A stretch of 64,000 nt of DNA. Source: Aquabacterium sp. Lineage in GTDB: Bacteria; Pseudomonadota; Gammaproteobacteria; Burkholderiales; Burkholderiaceae_C. Below the pieces are notes generated by a model, which was not told the DNA's origin, did no database searches, and worked only from the letters and a program-made list of their open reading frames with translations. The stretch is taken from assembly GCF_021768455.1 (NCBI RefSeq), contig NZ_JAIZVX010000001.1:18907-82906 (forward strand), read 5' to 3'. Positions 15,661 to 24,682 of this stretch are shown piece by piece; the stretch's first letter is position 1, and each line of letters begins with the position of its first letter. A program made the translations under genes and the position numbers.

Positions 15661-18417
15661 TCAGGCGCTGCCCAGCAACTTGAGTGCGCGAGCCCTGGCC
15701 AGCGCCGCAGAGCGACTGCCGACGCCCAGCTTGGCGTAGAGGTTGCGCAGATGCCACTTCACAGTGGGCAGCGACAATGACAGCCGATCGGCCATCTGCA
15801 AGTTGTTGAGCCCCTGGTCAAGCAGGGCCAGTATCTGCAGCTCGCGCGCCGAAGGCGCCTCAACGTAGGCCACGCCCTCTTCCGTCTGTGGGCGGCTTGA
15901 ATCAGCCCCGTCGGCGGTTGCACTGACATGCGCCATCAGACGCCCCCACAAGGCCAGCTCCGAGGGCAAGTTCAGGCCCAGATCCTTGTCCTTGAGTTGC
16001 AAAAGCCACGCGCTCAACCAGTTGATGCGCGCAAGGAAGGGCGACAGCAAACGCCCGGGTGCCGCCATGGCCAAGGCGAGCGACAAGCTGCGTTGCGCTC
16101 TGTTGAAGTGCCGATCGCGCACATGGATTTCCGTTGCGGCGGCCAGCAACTCGACCTGATCACGCATGCGGTGCTGCCCCTGTGCGGTGCGCAGACGCTG
16201 CTCGATCGCGTTCAGCGCAGCCTCGTGCTGCCCCTGTGCGATCAGGACATCGATCGATGCCATCATCCAGTCGCCTCGCTCCGGCATGCTCCGGTCGCGG
16301 CCCAGCTGACACCGTGCGGCCAGTGCCTCGGCTTCGGCCAGGCGCCCCAGTTGCACGCAGCGGCGCACACGGCTAGCGGTCAGGAATTTCAAGGCCCGTG
16401 CCGGGTAGCTCAAGGCGATGCGCTCCAGCATGGCAGACGCCAGCATCTCGTCGCCCTCACCTTGCCACAGTGCGGCGCAGGCACTCAGACCCTGCTCGGC
16501 GCTCGTCATCACACCCTGCAAGGTCGAACAACTCGTGCTCATCTTGGCCACGCGCCTCGCCCGATCGGTGAAACCCAGATCGCGCAGCGCCCCCACATGC
16601 ACAAAGTCGATGGCGTCCAGAACATGCACGTCCGCGCCGATCAGGTCAACCACCTTGGCTCGCACCGCCTGCAAGAGCTGATCGGCCAGATCGGGTCGCC
16701 CCTGCGTGATTTCCGCACAGGCGCGCACGATGGCGACCCATGCCATGCCCCAAGGGCTGCTGGATCGGTCGATCACCGCCTGCGCCTGCGTGAGGTGTTG
16801 AGCGGCCACCATCAGGTCGCCATGGTCGATTTCAGTCATGGCCAGCAGGGTGATGGCCGTGGCATGACTCAGGGCATCACGAGGGCAGTCCCTTTCCAGC
16901 CAGGCGCTCGCGCACGCCCGCGCCTCGGGCAAGCGATCCAGGTACACATTGATGATGAGGCCCAGGAATTCGGCCCGCGCCTGCTCACGCACACCGGCCT
17001 GCGCAAGGCCCTGCACGCCAAGGCGGTCCAGTGCCTTGCTCGCGCGTTCGTACTGCATGGTATGGCAGAGCGCCCAGACATACCAGCCATGGGCTTCGCT
17101 CGAGATGTCTCCGCCGATGGCCATCAGACGGTCGGCCCAGGTGATGAAGGGCGCCATCCGATCCTGGTCGCCCACCACCACGGCCGCCACGCGATCCAGA
17201 AGCTGCTCAGCCAGCACCACCGCCTGCGCATCCAGCGCGATGGGCAGTGCGTTGATGTCGTCACCCTGTTGTGCATGCCAGCTCGCAGCACGCTCAAGCA
17301 CTTCACGTCGGCGCTCGCCACTCAGGCGATCCCTGCCTTCCGCCAGCAAGAACTCGCGCAGCAGGGTGTGGAAGCGCAACCACCGCCGATTGCGGTCCAG
17401 TGGAAAGATCAGCACATTGCGCGCCAGCAGATCATCCAGCCACGCCCTGGCCTCTGAGCAACCCGTCATGTGCGCGGCCAACTCGACGCTGAATTCGCGA
17501 AGCGGCGCGATCTCGAGCATGAACTGCACCTGTTGGTCGTCAAAGCCGACCAGCACTCGCCGCGCCAGCAGGCGGGCGATGTCGATCTGGTCGCCGCCAA
17601 AACGCGCCAGCACCCCATCGAAATCCAGATGGGCGCCCTCCCCCTGCAGCCGCTGCTCCCCAGACATCAGCACCTGCAACAGCCTCAGCGCCGTGGGCCA
17701 GCCTTCTGTTTGCGCCTCGATGCGCTTGAGCAGACGCTCGTCCAGTTGCACCAGGCCGGCCTCGGCAAACAGGCTGGCCACGCCTGACTGGTCCATGCGC
17801 AGATGAGGCACGCCCAGCTCCAGCGCCGACAACTCGAGCTTGGCGCGCACCATGTCGATGGGCAGTTCACGCGTGCTGGAAACGACGATCTTCAGATGAG
17901 GGCCGCTCTGAAAGATCAGGCGATCCAGAAAGGCCGGCAATTGCGGGTCACGACAATAGCCCAGGTTGTCGATGAACAGCACCACCTCTGACTCGAGCTG
18001 ATTGAACTGCTCAAAGATGTCGTCGCGCGCCACGCCGCGGCCAGACAGCGCCTGAAGCATCGACGCCGGCTCGCCCAGGCTGAGCAAGCAGGCATGCGAC
18101 ATGGCAATCCGCAACAGGTAAAGAAGCGTCGAGAGGTCCGTGTCGCGGTCATCGAGTGTGACCCACACGCCACGCCGCCCCTCGTTGACCAGCTGCTGGT
18201 GCAGCCGCGTCAGCAATACCGTCTTGCCATAACCCGATGGTGCCGTCACCAGCACCAGCTTGGGCAATGGCTGCAACTGCTGCAGCGCAGCCAGCGCACG
18301 GGTGTCCACGGCATCGAACTTGAAAGTCGGGGGAGCGATGCGCGTCTCGTGCGCGACGACATCCTGCTCGCCAGCCTGAACGGCGCTGACCAAGCCGGCA
18401 AAGGTCTCACCCATCAC
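15661..18417 (-). CDS. Large ATP-binding LuxR-type transcriptional activator (MalT/LAL family)
   Basis: 918 residues. Walker A is VTAPSGYGKT near residues 58-66, followed by a Walker-B-like VVLFIDNLG, a long all-alpha TPR-like middle region, and a C-terminal LuxR helix-turn-helix (ILALLDQGLNNLQMADRLSLSLPTVKWHLRNLYAKLGV). MalT-type proteins are ATP-dependent activators that multimerise on binding an inducer. Homologues (for example AlkS for alkane genes) regulate hydrocarbon oxidation, so it may activate the divergent alcohol dehydrogenase/monooxygenase genes that start at 18760 (inference). Confidence 0.92.
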   Translation of the reverse strand: MMGETFAGLVSAVQAGEQDVVAHETRIAPPTFKFDAVDTRALAALQQLQPLPKLVLVTAPSGYGKTVLLTRLHQQLVNEGRRGVWVTLDDRDTDLSTLLYLLRIAMSHACLLSLGEPASMLQALSGRGVARDDIFEQFNQLESEVVLFIDNLGYCRDPQLPAFLDRLIFQSGPHLKIVVSSTRELPIDMVRAKLELSALELGVPHLRMDQSGVASLFAEAGLVQLDERLLKRIEAQTEGWPTALRLLQVLMSGEQRLQGEGAHLDFDGVLARFGGDQIDIARLLARRVLVGFDDQQVQFMLEIAPLREFSVELAAHMTGCSEARAWLDDLLARNVLIFPLDRNRRWLRFHTLLREFLLAEGRDRLSGERRREVLERAASWHAQQGDDINALPIALDAQAVVLAEQLLDRVAAVVVGDQDRMAPFITWADRLMAIGGDISSEAHGWYVWALCHTMQYERASKALDRLGVQGLAQAGVREQARAEFLGLIINVYLDRLPEARACASAWLERDCPRDALSHATAITLLAMTEIDHGDLMVAAQHLTQAQAVIDRSSSPWGMAWVAIVRACAEITQGRPDLADQLLQAVRAKVVDLIGADVHVLDAIDFVHVGALRDLGFTDRARRVAKMSTSCSTLQGVMTSAEQGLSACAALWQGEGDEMLASAMLERIALSYPARALKFLTASRVRRCVQLGRLAEAEALAARCQLGRDRSMPERGDWMMASIDVLIAQGQHEAALNAIEQRLRTAQGQHRMRDQVELLAAATEIHVRDRHFNRAQRSLSLALAMAAPGRLLSPFLARINWLSAWLLQLKDKDLGLNLPSELALWGRLMAHVSATADGADSSRPQTEEGVAYVEAPSARELQILALLDQGLNNLQMADRLSLSLPTVKWHLRNLYAKLGVGSRSAALARARALKLLGSA

Positions 18418-18759
18418 ATGAACCCCAAATCATTACCGTGCTTACCATGCACATGCATATCATATTCGACATGCAGGCATCACGTGCCGCAATCCGGGTG
18501 ACCAATGCGCGCAGACCGACAAAGAGACGGCCATCTCGATGTCGAGCGCAAGGGTTTACACCCAGTTGAGGTCGCCAGCCGCAACGGGCCCGCTCCGATG
18601 CTAGCGTGCGGCCCACCAAGACTCAAGCGGGATTGCGCGGGGGCCGCGTCATCCGATGCAGGGATAGCCCCTCCTCCACCCCTCCTTAGGGATGGTGCTT
18701 TGCATGGCTGCGCCGGCATCCAATGCAGGACACCACACATCCGCACAAGAAGGAACGCC
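18418..18759. promoter_or_regulatory. Intergenic region between the LuxR-type regulator and the alcohol dehydrogenase
   Basis: 342 bases without a convincing gene. A weak relative of the island dyad, ATGCACATGCATAT (18447-18460, 9 of 14), lies 30 bases from the regulator start. AGAAGGA (18747-18753) is the ribosome binding site of the dehydrogenase. The region must hold both divergent promoters; no clear -35/-10 pair and no sigma-54 site was recognised. Confidence 0.5.
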
Positions 18760-19911
18760 ATGAACGCCCTGGTCGACGGCTCACCGCTTCAACACACAGC
18801 CTCGGCACGCCGCGCCCGCGCTGCCCTGGCTCGCCGCCCTCAGACGCCCCTGCTCCTGGAAGACATCGACGTGGCCGAGCCCCGCGCCGACGAGCTGCTG
18901 GTCCGCATGGTGGGCAGCGGCATTTGCCACACGGACATCGTCTGCCGCGATGGCTTCCCTGTGCCCATGCCCATCGTGCTGGGGCATGAGGGCGCTGGTG
19001 TGGTCGAGGCGGTTGGCGCAGCCGTCACCGGCTATGCCCCTGGTGACCACGTGGTCATGTCCTTCAACTCGTGTGGCAGCTGCGCCAACTGCGAGAGCCA
19101 CGAACCGGCCTACTGCCATCAGTTTCTGGGCCTGAATTTTGGCGGGGCCTTCCAGGATGGTCGCGCCACGCCCTTGAGCCAGAACGGTGAACCGATCTTC
19201 GGCAATTTCTTCGGGCAGTCATCGTTTGCCTCGCTGGCCATCGTGCGTGCCAGCAATGCGGTGAAGGTAGACAAGAGCCTTCCGCTGGCGATGCTGGGCC
19301 CGCTGGGTTGCGGCATCCAGACCGGCGCCGGCGCTGTCATGAACACCTTCAAGCTCAAGCCCGGGCGTGCCATCGTGGTTTTTGGCGGCGGTGCGGTCGG
19401 CCTGAGCGCCGTGATGGCGGCCAAGGCGCTCAAGGCCAGTGCCGTGATCCTCGTAGAGCCCAACAGCCAGCGCCGCGCCCTGGCATTGGAGCTGGGCGCC
19501 ACCGCCACCATCGACCCGCTGGATGGCAGCGACACCCTGGCGGCCATCCGCGCAGCAGGGGGCGGCACGGGCGTGAGCTACGCCCTCGACACCACGGGCA
19601 TTCCGTCGGTGGCCGCCACGGCAACCGAGGTCTTGTTGCCCAACGGACAACTCGGCCTGATCGGCATCCCACCACCGGACGCGCACTTCCCCATGTCGAT
19701 CATGAGCGCCTACGTGAAGGGGATTGGCATCAAGTGCATTGTCGAAGGCGACAGTGACCCGCACACCTTCATTCCCCAATTGATCGCACTCCATCAAGAC
19801 GGGCAACTGCCATTTGATCGCTTGATCAAGACATTCCCCTTCGAGCAGATCAACGAAGCCATCGCCTCATCAGAGAACGGCTCGGTCATCAAGCCTGTCG
19901 TGTTGTTCTGA
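18760..19911 (+). CDS. Zn-dependent aryl/allyl alcohol dehydrogenase (XylB/geraniol-dehydrogenase type)
   Basis: 383 residues of the medium-chain dehydrogenase family. It has GSGICHTDIVCRD (catalytic-zinc Cys), VLGHEGAGVVEAVG, the structural-zinc loop NSCGSCANCESHEPAYC, LGCGIQTGAGAV and VFGGGAVGLSAVM (NAD site). These match benzyl alcohol dehydrogenase XylB, AreB and geraniol dehydrogenase GeoA, which also act on perillyl alcohol. It is first in the run leading into the membrane hydroxylase, so it most likely oxidises the hydroxymethyl product to the aldehyde. Confidence 0.9.
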   Translation: MNALVDGSPLQHTASARRARAALARRPQTPLLLEDIDVAEPRADELLVRMVGSGICHTDIVCRDGFPVPMPIVLGHEGAGVVEAVGAAVTGYAPGDHVVMSFNSCGSCANCESHEPAYCHQFLGLNFGGAFQDGRATPLSQNGEPIFGNFFGQSSFASLAIVRASNAVKVDKSLPLAMLGPLGCGIQTGAGAVMNTFKLKPGRAIVVFGGGAVGLSAVMAAKALKASAVILVEPNSQRRALALELGATATIDPLDGSDTLAAIRAAGGGTGVSYALDTTGIPSVAATATEVLLPNGQLGLIGIPPPDAHFPMSIMSAYVKGIGIKCIVEGDSDPHTFIPQLIALHQDGQLPFDRLIKTFPFEQINEAIASSENGSVIKPVVLF

Positions 19912-19940
19912 ACCCGTTTCATCTCGCACTGGAGACCAAT

Positions 19941-21038
19941 ATGTGGGACTACATCAAATACTACCTGGCACCGTTGACGCTGGTGTTGGCCATCGCCGGC
20001 ATGCTGCATGGCGGTGCCTTCGTGTGGACCGGCCTGGCCATGCTGCCCCTGCTTGCCGTGATCGACAGCCTGTTGCCCCCTGATCTGGCCAAACGCCAGA
20101 TCAAGAACCGCACGCTGGCCTTCATTCCCATCTGGCTTTGCACGCTGCTTTGCCCGACCCTGTACGTGGTCATGGCCTGGGTCGTCGCGCACCAGGCGCT
20201 GAGCGGCTGGGAGATCACAGGCCTGGTGATGAGTTGCGCCTGGCTGTCGGTCCTGCCTGGCGTGACGGCCTTTCATGAGCTGTACCACGCACGCGGGCGC
20301 ATTGGCCGCACGGTCAGCCGCTATGCGCAGGTCTGCTATCTGGATACCACGCGCATGGAGGCTCATGTGGTGAGCCATCACCGTGATGTCGGCACCGCCG
20401 AAGACGCGGACACCGCCGCCCGAGGCGAGACGCTCTATACCTTCGCCGGGCCTGCAGTGATCGAGTCCACCCTGCTGGCACAGCGCATCGAATCCGACAA
20501 CCTGGAGAAGCGCGGCTACGGACGCTGGTCCATCCGCCACCACCTGTGGCGCGCGATCCTGGCTCAGGTCATCTTTCAAAGCATGCTCTTTGCAATCGGT
20601 GGCTGGCAGGCCGTTGCCATGGCTTTGACTGCGATGGTGATTGCACGCTATTGGATCGAGACCTTCAACTACTTCCAACACTACGGTCAGGTGCGCGTGA
20701 GCGGCACCCCCATCGAGAAGCGCCACGTGTGGAACCACTTTGGCACGCTCTCTCGCCTGGTGGCTTTTGAGATCACCAACCACGCCGACCACCATCTGAA
20801 CTCCTACCTGGCGTTTTACGAGCTGGTGCCGCACCGCGAGTCGGTGCGCATGCCCAGCGTGTTCGTGTGCTTCTTTGCCGCGCTGATCCCGCCAGTCTGG
20901 TTCAACATGATCATCAAGCCGGCCCTGCGCGAATGGGACGCCCACTACGCCACCCCTGAAGAGCGCAAGCTGGCAGCCGAGCAGAACCGAAAGGCCGGCT
21001 GGGAAGACTGGTCTGCGCAGCCCGCAGCCTCGCACTGA
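19941..21038 (+). CDS. Membrane-bound diiron hydroxylase, CymA/XylM/AlkB type
   Basis: 365 residues. Four hydrophobic segments lie in the first 110 residues. The three His clusters are FHELYH (about 112-116), HVVSHH (about 142-147) and NHADHH (about residue 280), plus NYFQHYG, the combination seen in xylene (XylM), p-cymene (CymAa) and alkane (AlkB) monooxygenases. These insert one O atom into a terminal methyl group using electrons from a reductase. GGAGACCAAT precedes ATG. The adjacent reductase gene and upstream alcohol dehydrogenase mimic the cym order. A desaturase function is unlikely given NYxxHYG. Confidence 0.9.
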   Translation: MWDYIKYYLAPLTLVLAIAGMLHGGAFVWTGLAMLPLLAVIDSLLPPDLAKRQIKNRTLAFIPIWLCTLLCPTLYVVMAWVVAHQALSGWEITGLVMSCAWLSVLPGVTAFHELYHARGRIGRTVSRYAQVCYLDTTRMEAHVVSHHRDVGTAEDADTAARGETLYTFAGPAVIESTLLAQRIESDNLEKRGYGRWSIRHHLWRAILAQVIFQSMLFAIGGWQAVAMALTAMVIARYWIETFNYFQHYGQVRVSGTPIEKRHVWNHFGTLSRLVAFEITNHADHHLNSYLAFYELVPHRESVRMPSVFVCFFAALIPPVWFNMIIKPALREWDAHYATPEERKLAAEQNRKAGWEDWSAQPAASH

Positions 21039-21078
21039 GCGCACCCCACCCGTCGCCCACCTTCTGCGAACCCACGCC

Positions 21079-22146
21079 ATGCGCAAGTTTTTCCAATCCT
21101 TGCTGGGGCGCCCCTCGGCACCCCAGCGACTCCAGGTGCTGCCCCAAGGTGTCACCGTGGACATCGCCCCAGGGCAGACGCTCCTGGAGGCGGCCCTGAC
21201 CAACGGCATCGCTTACCCGCACGATTGCACCGTGGGCACCTGTGCCTCGTGCAAATCGCATCTCAAGCAAGGCCGGGTCAGAGAGGCCACGCCCTTTGGC
21301 TACACTCTCTCCAAGCTGGAGCTGGACGCGGGCTTCATCCTGGCTTGCCAGGCGTTTCCGCGCGATGAGCTCACCATCATCGAGGTCAGCCCGCAGTCCG
21401 CCGACATGCCGCCAGCCGAGCGTTTCGTTGGCACCATCACCTCGACCACGCCCCTCACGCACGACATCGTCAAGGTCTGCGTGCGCACGGACCGCCCCGT
21501 TCACTACGTGGCCGGCCAGTACGCCAGCATCACGGCCGAAGGCCTGCCGCGCGCCCGCCACTACTCTTTTGCCGATGCACCGCAGCGCGAAGGGCGCAAG
21601 GAGTTGACCTTCTTCATCCGCAAGGTGCCTGGTGGTGGCTTCACCGAAGCCCTGTTCAAGGGCGAGTTGACAGGCCAACCCCTCATCGTGAATGCGCCGC
21701 ACGGGCACTTTCACCTCAGGCCAGGCAATGCGCCCATGGTCTGCGTTGTGGGCGGCAGTGGCCTGGCGCCATTGCTGAGCGTGCTGGAACATGCCCGCCG
21801 CATCCGCATCAAGCGTCCTTGCGTGGTCCTGTTCGGCGCTCGCACACAGGCCGACCTGTACATGGTCGACGCCCTGCAGGCCATTGGCGCCGCATGGCTG
21901 GACGCCTTCACTTTTGTGCCGGTGCTGTCGCATGAGCCCGCCGACAGCGACTGGACTGGCGCGCGCGGCATGGTCACCGACCACCTGAGCACCGCCGCAT
22001 CCGGCATCGACTGGGCCGTGGCCGAAGCCTACATGTGCGGCCCGCCGCCCATGATCGACGCGGCCATCTCTCGCCTGGTCGATGCAGGCATGCCGCTGGC
22101 CTCCATCTTCTACGACAAGTTCACTGACGGAAAGGACGCCCCATGA
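21079..22146 (+). CDS. Ferredoxin-NAD(P)H reductase component of the monooxygenase (XylA/CymAb type)
   Basis: 355 residues. A plant-type [2Fe-2S] ferredoxin domain is N-terminal (DCTVGTCASCKSHL and a later ILACQAF give the four Cys), followed by the FAD domain (RHYSFADAP) and the NAD domain (VVGGSGLAPLLSV, YMCGPPPMIDAA). This is the electron-transfer partner of XylM/CymA-type hydroxylases. It is 40 bases downstream of the hydroxylase and its TGA overlaps the ATG of the following membrane gene, so the reductase and the membrane cassette are co-translated. Confidence 0.92.
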   Translation: MRKFFQSLLGRPSAPQRLQVLPQGVTVDIAPGQTLLEAALTNGIAYPHDCTVGTCASCKSHLKQGRVREATPFGYTLSKLELDAGFILACQAFPRDELTIIEVSPQSADMPPAERFVGTITSTTPLTHDIVKVCVRTDRPVHYVAGQYASITAEGLPRARHYSFADAPQREGRKELTFFIRKVPGGGFTEALFKGELTGQPLIVNAPHGHFHLRPGNAPMVCVVGGSGLAPLLSVLEHARRIRIKRPCVVLFGARTQADLYMVDALQAIGAAWLDAFTFVPVLSHEPADSDWTGARGMVTDHLSTAASGIDWAVAEAYMCGPPPMIDAAISRLVDAGMPLASIFYDKFTDGKDAP

Positions 22147-22916
22147 ACGCACCACTTCCACAAACAGCACGAGCCCTCATGGCCGAGGCAGCAGCTCAAG
22201 TCGATCCCAAAGAGTTTGGCTACTGGCGCTTTTGCGCCTGGATGGGCCCGGTCTTCATGGGTGTCTTCATCGTCTTCTGGGGCATGATGGGGCACAACAT
22301 CCCCCCCTGGTCGGGCGACGCGCCTGCGGCCGATGTCGCCAACTGGTTCCGCGCCGAGGCCAACACCATCCGGCTGGGCATGGTCGTGGCCATGACCTTC
22401 GCGGTCTGCTACGCGGTATGGGGGCTGGCCATTGGCCGCGTCATGGGTCACATCGTGGCCAAGGACAGCATCCTGGTTGACCTTCAGGTCTGGGGCGCCG
22501 GCCTGACCGTGGTGCCGGTGCTGGTGTCGACTTCTTTCTGGCTGACCGGCTCCTATCGACCGGACGCGCTGCCAGACAACATCCTGCAAATGCTGTATGA
22601 CATGGCGTGGCTGCTGATCGACCTGGCCTATGCGGTCACGTCGGTGCAGATGTTTGCCCTGGGTGTCGGCATCTTGAAGGACAAGCGCGCCAACCCGCTG
22701 ATCCCCAAATGGTTTGCCTGGTATGGCATCTGGGTCGGCTTCATGTTCGTTGCCGAGTGCCTGATGCCCTTCTTCAAGAGCGGCGCTTTTGCCCGCCAAG
22801 GTGTGCTGAATTTCTGGATCGAATTCATGATCTGGTTCGTGTGGGTGCCCACTCTGAGCTTCTTTGCACTCAGGGCCATCAACCGCATCGAGCGCGAAAG
22901 CAGGATGGCGCCTTGA
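22143..22916 (+). CDS. Six-helix membrane protein of unknown function (paralogue of 23848-24588)
   Basis: 257 residues with six predicted membrane helices (starting near residues 28, 77, 117, 157, 197 and 222). The first helix ends WGMMGHNIPPWSG, and before and in helix 5 it has NPLIPKWFAWYGIWV and CLMPFF. The protein encoded at 23848 repeats the same landmarks (GMNIPPLPAG, EPLIPRWLSWYAIFV, LMPFF), so the two are paralogues flanking the oxidase-like genes. No family function recognised. Overlaps its neighbours on both sides (ATGA and TTGA), so it is made together with the reductase and the subunit III-like protein. Confidence 0.8.
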   Translation: MNAPLPQTARALMAEAAAQVDPKEFGYWRFCAWMGPVFMGVFIVFWGMMGHNIPPWSGDAPAADVANWFRAEANTIRLGMVVAMTFAVCYAVWGLAIGRVMGHIVAKDSILVDLQVWGAGLTVVPVLVSTSFWLTGSYRPDALPDNILQMLYDMAWLLIDLAYAVTSVQMFALGVGILKDKRANPLIPKWFAWYGIWVGFMFVAECLMPFFKSGAFARQGVLNFWIEFMIWFVWVPTLSFFALRAINRIERESRMAP

Positions 22917-23527
22917 GCAACGCTCTGCCTGCGGTTGGAACGCCGCGCACCCAGGCCAACGCCAGCGCCCAGGTGCGCACCCTGGTGGGCGACAGCGGCC
23001 TTTGGTTCTTCATCGCTGCGGACACCCTGGCCTTTGGCGTGTTCTTTCTGGTCTTCACGATCGGTCGACATGCGCAGCCAGCCTTGTACGAGAGCGCAGC
23101 TCGCCACCTCCAGGTTGAACTGGGCCTGCTCAACACCGTGATCTTGCTGAGCAGCGGCGCACTGATGGCACAAGCCGTGCTCGCCGCGCGCCGCCTCGAC
23201 CGCGCGGCCTTGTGCCGCCACCTCGTTCTGGCCATGCTCGTGGGCAGCGCCTTCGCGGTGAGCAAGGTCTGGGAGTACACCAACAAGATCCAGGCGGGCA
23301 TCACCCTGCTGACGAACGAGTTCTACATGTACTACTTCGTGTTCACAGGCGTGCATTTCCTCCACTTTGTGGTGGGCATGGTGGCGCTGATGGTGGCCCT
23401 GTCCAAGGCACGGCAGGACGCCATGGGCCCGGAATTGACCGGCTGGGTCGAGTCCACAGGCGCCTACTGGCACATGGTGGACCTGCTGTGGATCATGCTC
23501 TTTCCCCTCCTCTACCTGCAGCGATGA
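22913..23527 (+). CDS. Cytochrome c oxidase subunit III-like (NorE-like) membrane protein
   Basis: 204 residues from a TTG at 22913 that overlaps the previous stop (TTGA); AGGA lies 8 bases upstream. Five helices carry the subunit III marks: WFFIAADTLAFGVFF, EFYMYYFVFTGVHFLHFVVGM and the end TGAYWHMVDLLWIMLFPLLYL. NorE proteins with this pattern are accessory to nitric oxide reductase or oxidases, but no subunit I, II or nor gene is here. An ATGA links it to the next gene. The function in a hydrocarbon island is unknown. Confidence 0.85.
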   Translation: MSNALPAVGTPRTQANASAQVRTLVGDSGLWFFIAADTLAFGVFFLVFTIGRHAQPALYESAARHLQVELGLLNTVILLSSGALMAQAVLAARRLDRAALCRHLVLAMLVGSAFAVSKVWEYTNKIQAGITLLTNEFYMYYFVFTGVHFLHFVVGMVALMVALSKARQDAMGPELTGWVESTGAYWHMVDLLWIMLFPLLYLQR

Positions 23528-23796
23528 GCCAAGCCACCCACACCCCTGCCGACGTCACCCGCGTCTGGTTGCTGCTGCTGGCCATCACCGGCCTAACGAC
23601 TTATCTGGTCGAGTGGGGCTCGGTGAGCCCTGCCGTCACGACGACCGCCGCGTTGTGCGCGGCTTCGTTCAAGGCTCGCCTGGTCATCCTGAACTACATG
23701 GAATTGCGCGACGCCCCGCTGGCCTGGCGCTCCATTTTCGAGGCATGGAACATCGCCTGTCTGTGCCTGATCCTCGGTGCCTATTGGTGGCGCTGA
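23524..23796 (+). CDS. Small cytochrome oxidase subunit IV-like (NorF/COX4-type) membrane protein
   Basis: 90 residues, three hydrophobic segments: VWLLLLAITGLTTYLVEW, a central segment with KARLVILNYMELRDAP, and WNIACLCLILGAYWW. The KxxxVxxxFMELR-like centre is the mark of prokaryotic subunit IV/NorF proteins. Overlap with the subunit III-like gene (ATGA) gives the NorE-NorF pair arrangement. As with its neighbour, no catalytic oxidase subunit is present in the window. Confidence 0.8.
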   Translation: MSQATHTPADVTRVWLLLLAITGLTTYLVEWGSVSPAVTTTAALCAASFKARLVILNYMELRDAPLAWRSIFEAWNIACLCLILGAYWWR

Positions 23797-23847
23797 GCCC
23801 CTGATGCAAGCGCTTGCCCACCACCTCCATTGAATGGGAACCTTTGA

Positions 23848-24588
23848 ATGCCCAACAACACCCCTCTGTCCATCAAGCAGCGCTATGCCCTTTTGCGAAC
23901 CTGCGCATGGGCTGGCCCCATTTTCCTGGCGGGCTATGTCCTGTCCTGGGGCGTGATGGGGATGAACATTCCGCCCTTGCCTGCCGGCATCGACGTCAAT
24001 GCCTTGCATGCGCACTACCTTGAGCACAGTTACCGGCTGCGCGGCGCTTTTGTCTTGAGCGTCTTTTTCATTCCCTTCTACTTCGCGTTCAGCAGTGCCG
24101 TGTCTCGGGTGATGCAACGCATCGAAGGGGCGGATGGGCCCATGGCCATCGTCGAGCAACTCGGCGGGGCCACGACCACCGTGGTGGGCATGGTGGCTGG
24201 CATCTGCTGGCTGACCGCAGCCTACCGCGTGTCCGAGTTCACCCCCGCGCAAGTTCGTGGACTGCATGACTTTGGCTGGCTCTTCTTCGACACAACCTAC
24301 ATGGTGACCGGCTTGCAGATGCTGGCCATGTCCAACGTGTTTCTCCGCGACCCGAGGTCCGAGCCCCTGATCCCGCGGTGGCTGTCGTGGTACGCGATTT
24401 TTGTGGTGCTCGCTTTTCTGCCCCTCAGCCTGATGCCCTTTTTCTACGAAGGCGCCTTCACATGGGCTGGCACCTTCTGCTACTGGGTCTCGCTCGGCTC
24501 ATGGTTTGTCTGGCTGACCTTGCTGAGCTGGTACATGTTTGTCGCCATCAACCGTCTGGAAGAAGAAGAGCGCACCAGCCAGACGTGA
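23848..24588 (+). CDS. Six-helix membrane protein of unknown function (paralogue of 22143-22916)
   Basis: 246 residues, six hydrophobic helices, with GMNIPPLPAGIDVNAL after helix 1, WLTAAYRVSEFTP, EPLIPRWLSWYAIFV and a closing FVWLTLLSWYMFVAINRLEEEER. It aligns by eye along its length with the 22143 product. The two copies bracket the oxidase subunit III/IV-like genes, which suggests two subunits of one membrane complex. Not recognised as a named family. Confidence 0.78.
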   Translation: MPNNTPLSIKQRYALLRTCAWAGPIFLAGYVLSWGVMGMNIPPLPAGIDVNALHAHYLEHSYRLRGAFVLSVFFIPFYFAFSSAVSRVMQRIEGADGPMAIVEQLGGATTTVVGMVAGICWLTAAYRVSEFTPAQVRGLHDFGWLFFDTTYMVTGLQMLAMSNVFLRDPRSEPLIPRWLSWYAIFVVLAFLPLSLMPFFYEGAFTWAGTFCYWVSLGSWFVWLTLLSWYMFVAINRLEEEERTSQT

Positions 24589-24682
24589 GCACGTACACCG
24601 TCGCCCAGCTCGCAAGGGTGATGACACCTCCTGCACGCCGCGCCTTCCGCGTTCGCGCATTGACCTCAGAAAGGACAACCGC

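Noticed and set aside
18680..18710. Possible sigma-54 promoter before the alcohol dehydrogenase
   Set aside because: A TGG and a GC are present, but the spacing between GG and GC does not match the -24/-12 geometry.
19941..22146. Complete p-cymene/p-cumate pathway
   Set aside because: The CymA-like hydroxylase is present but no p-cumate ring dioxygenase or meta-cleavage genes were found, so the cym label was not assigned.
22913..23796. Terminal oxidase or nitric oxide reductase operon
   Set aside because: Only subunit III- and IV-like genes are present; no heme-copper subunit I or cytochrome c gene is in the window.
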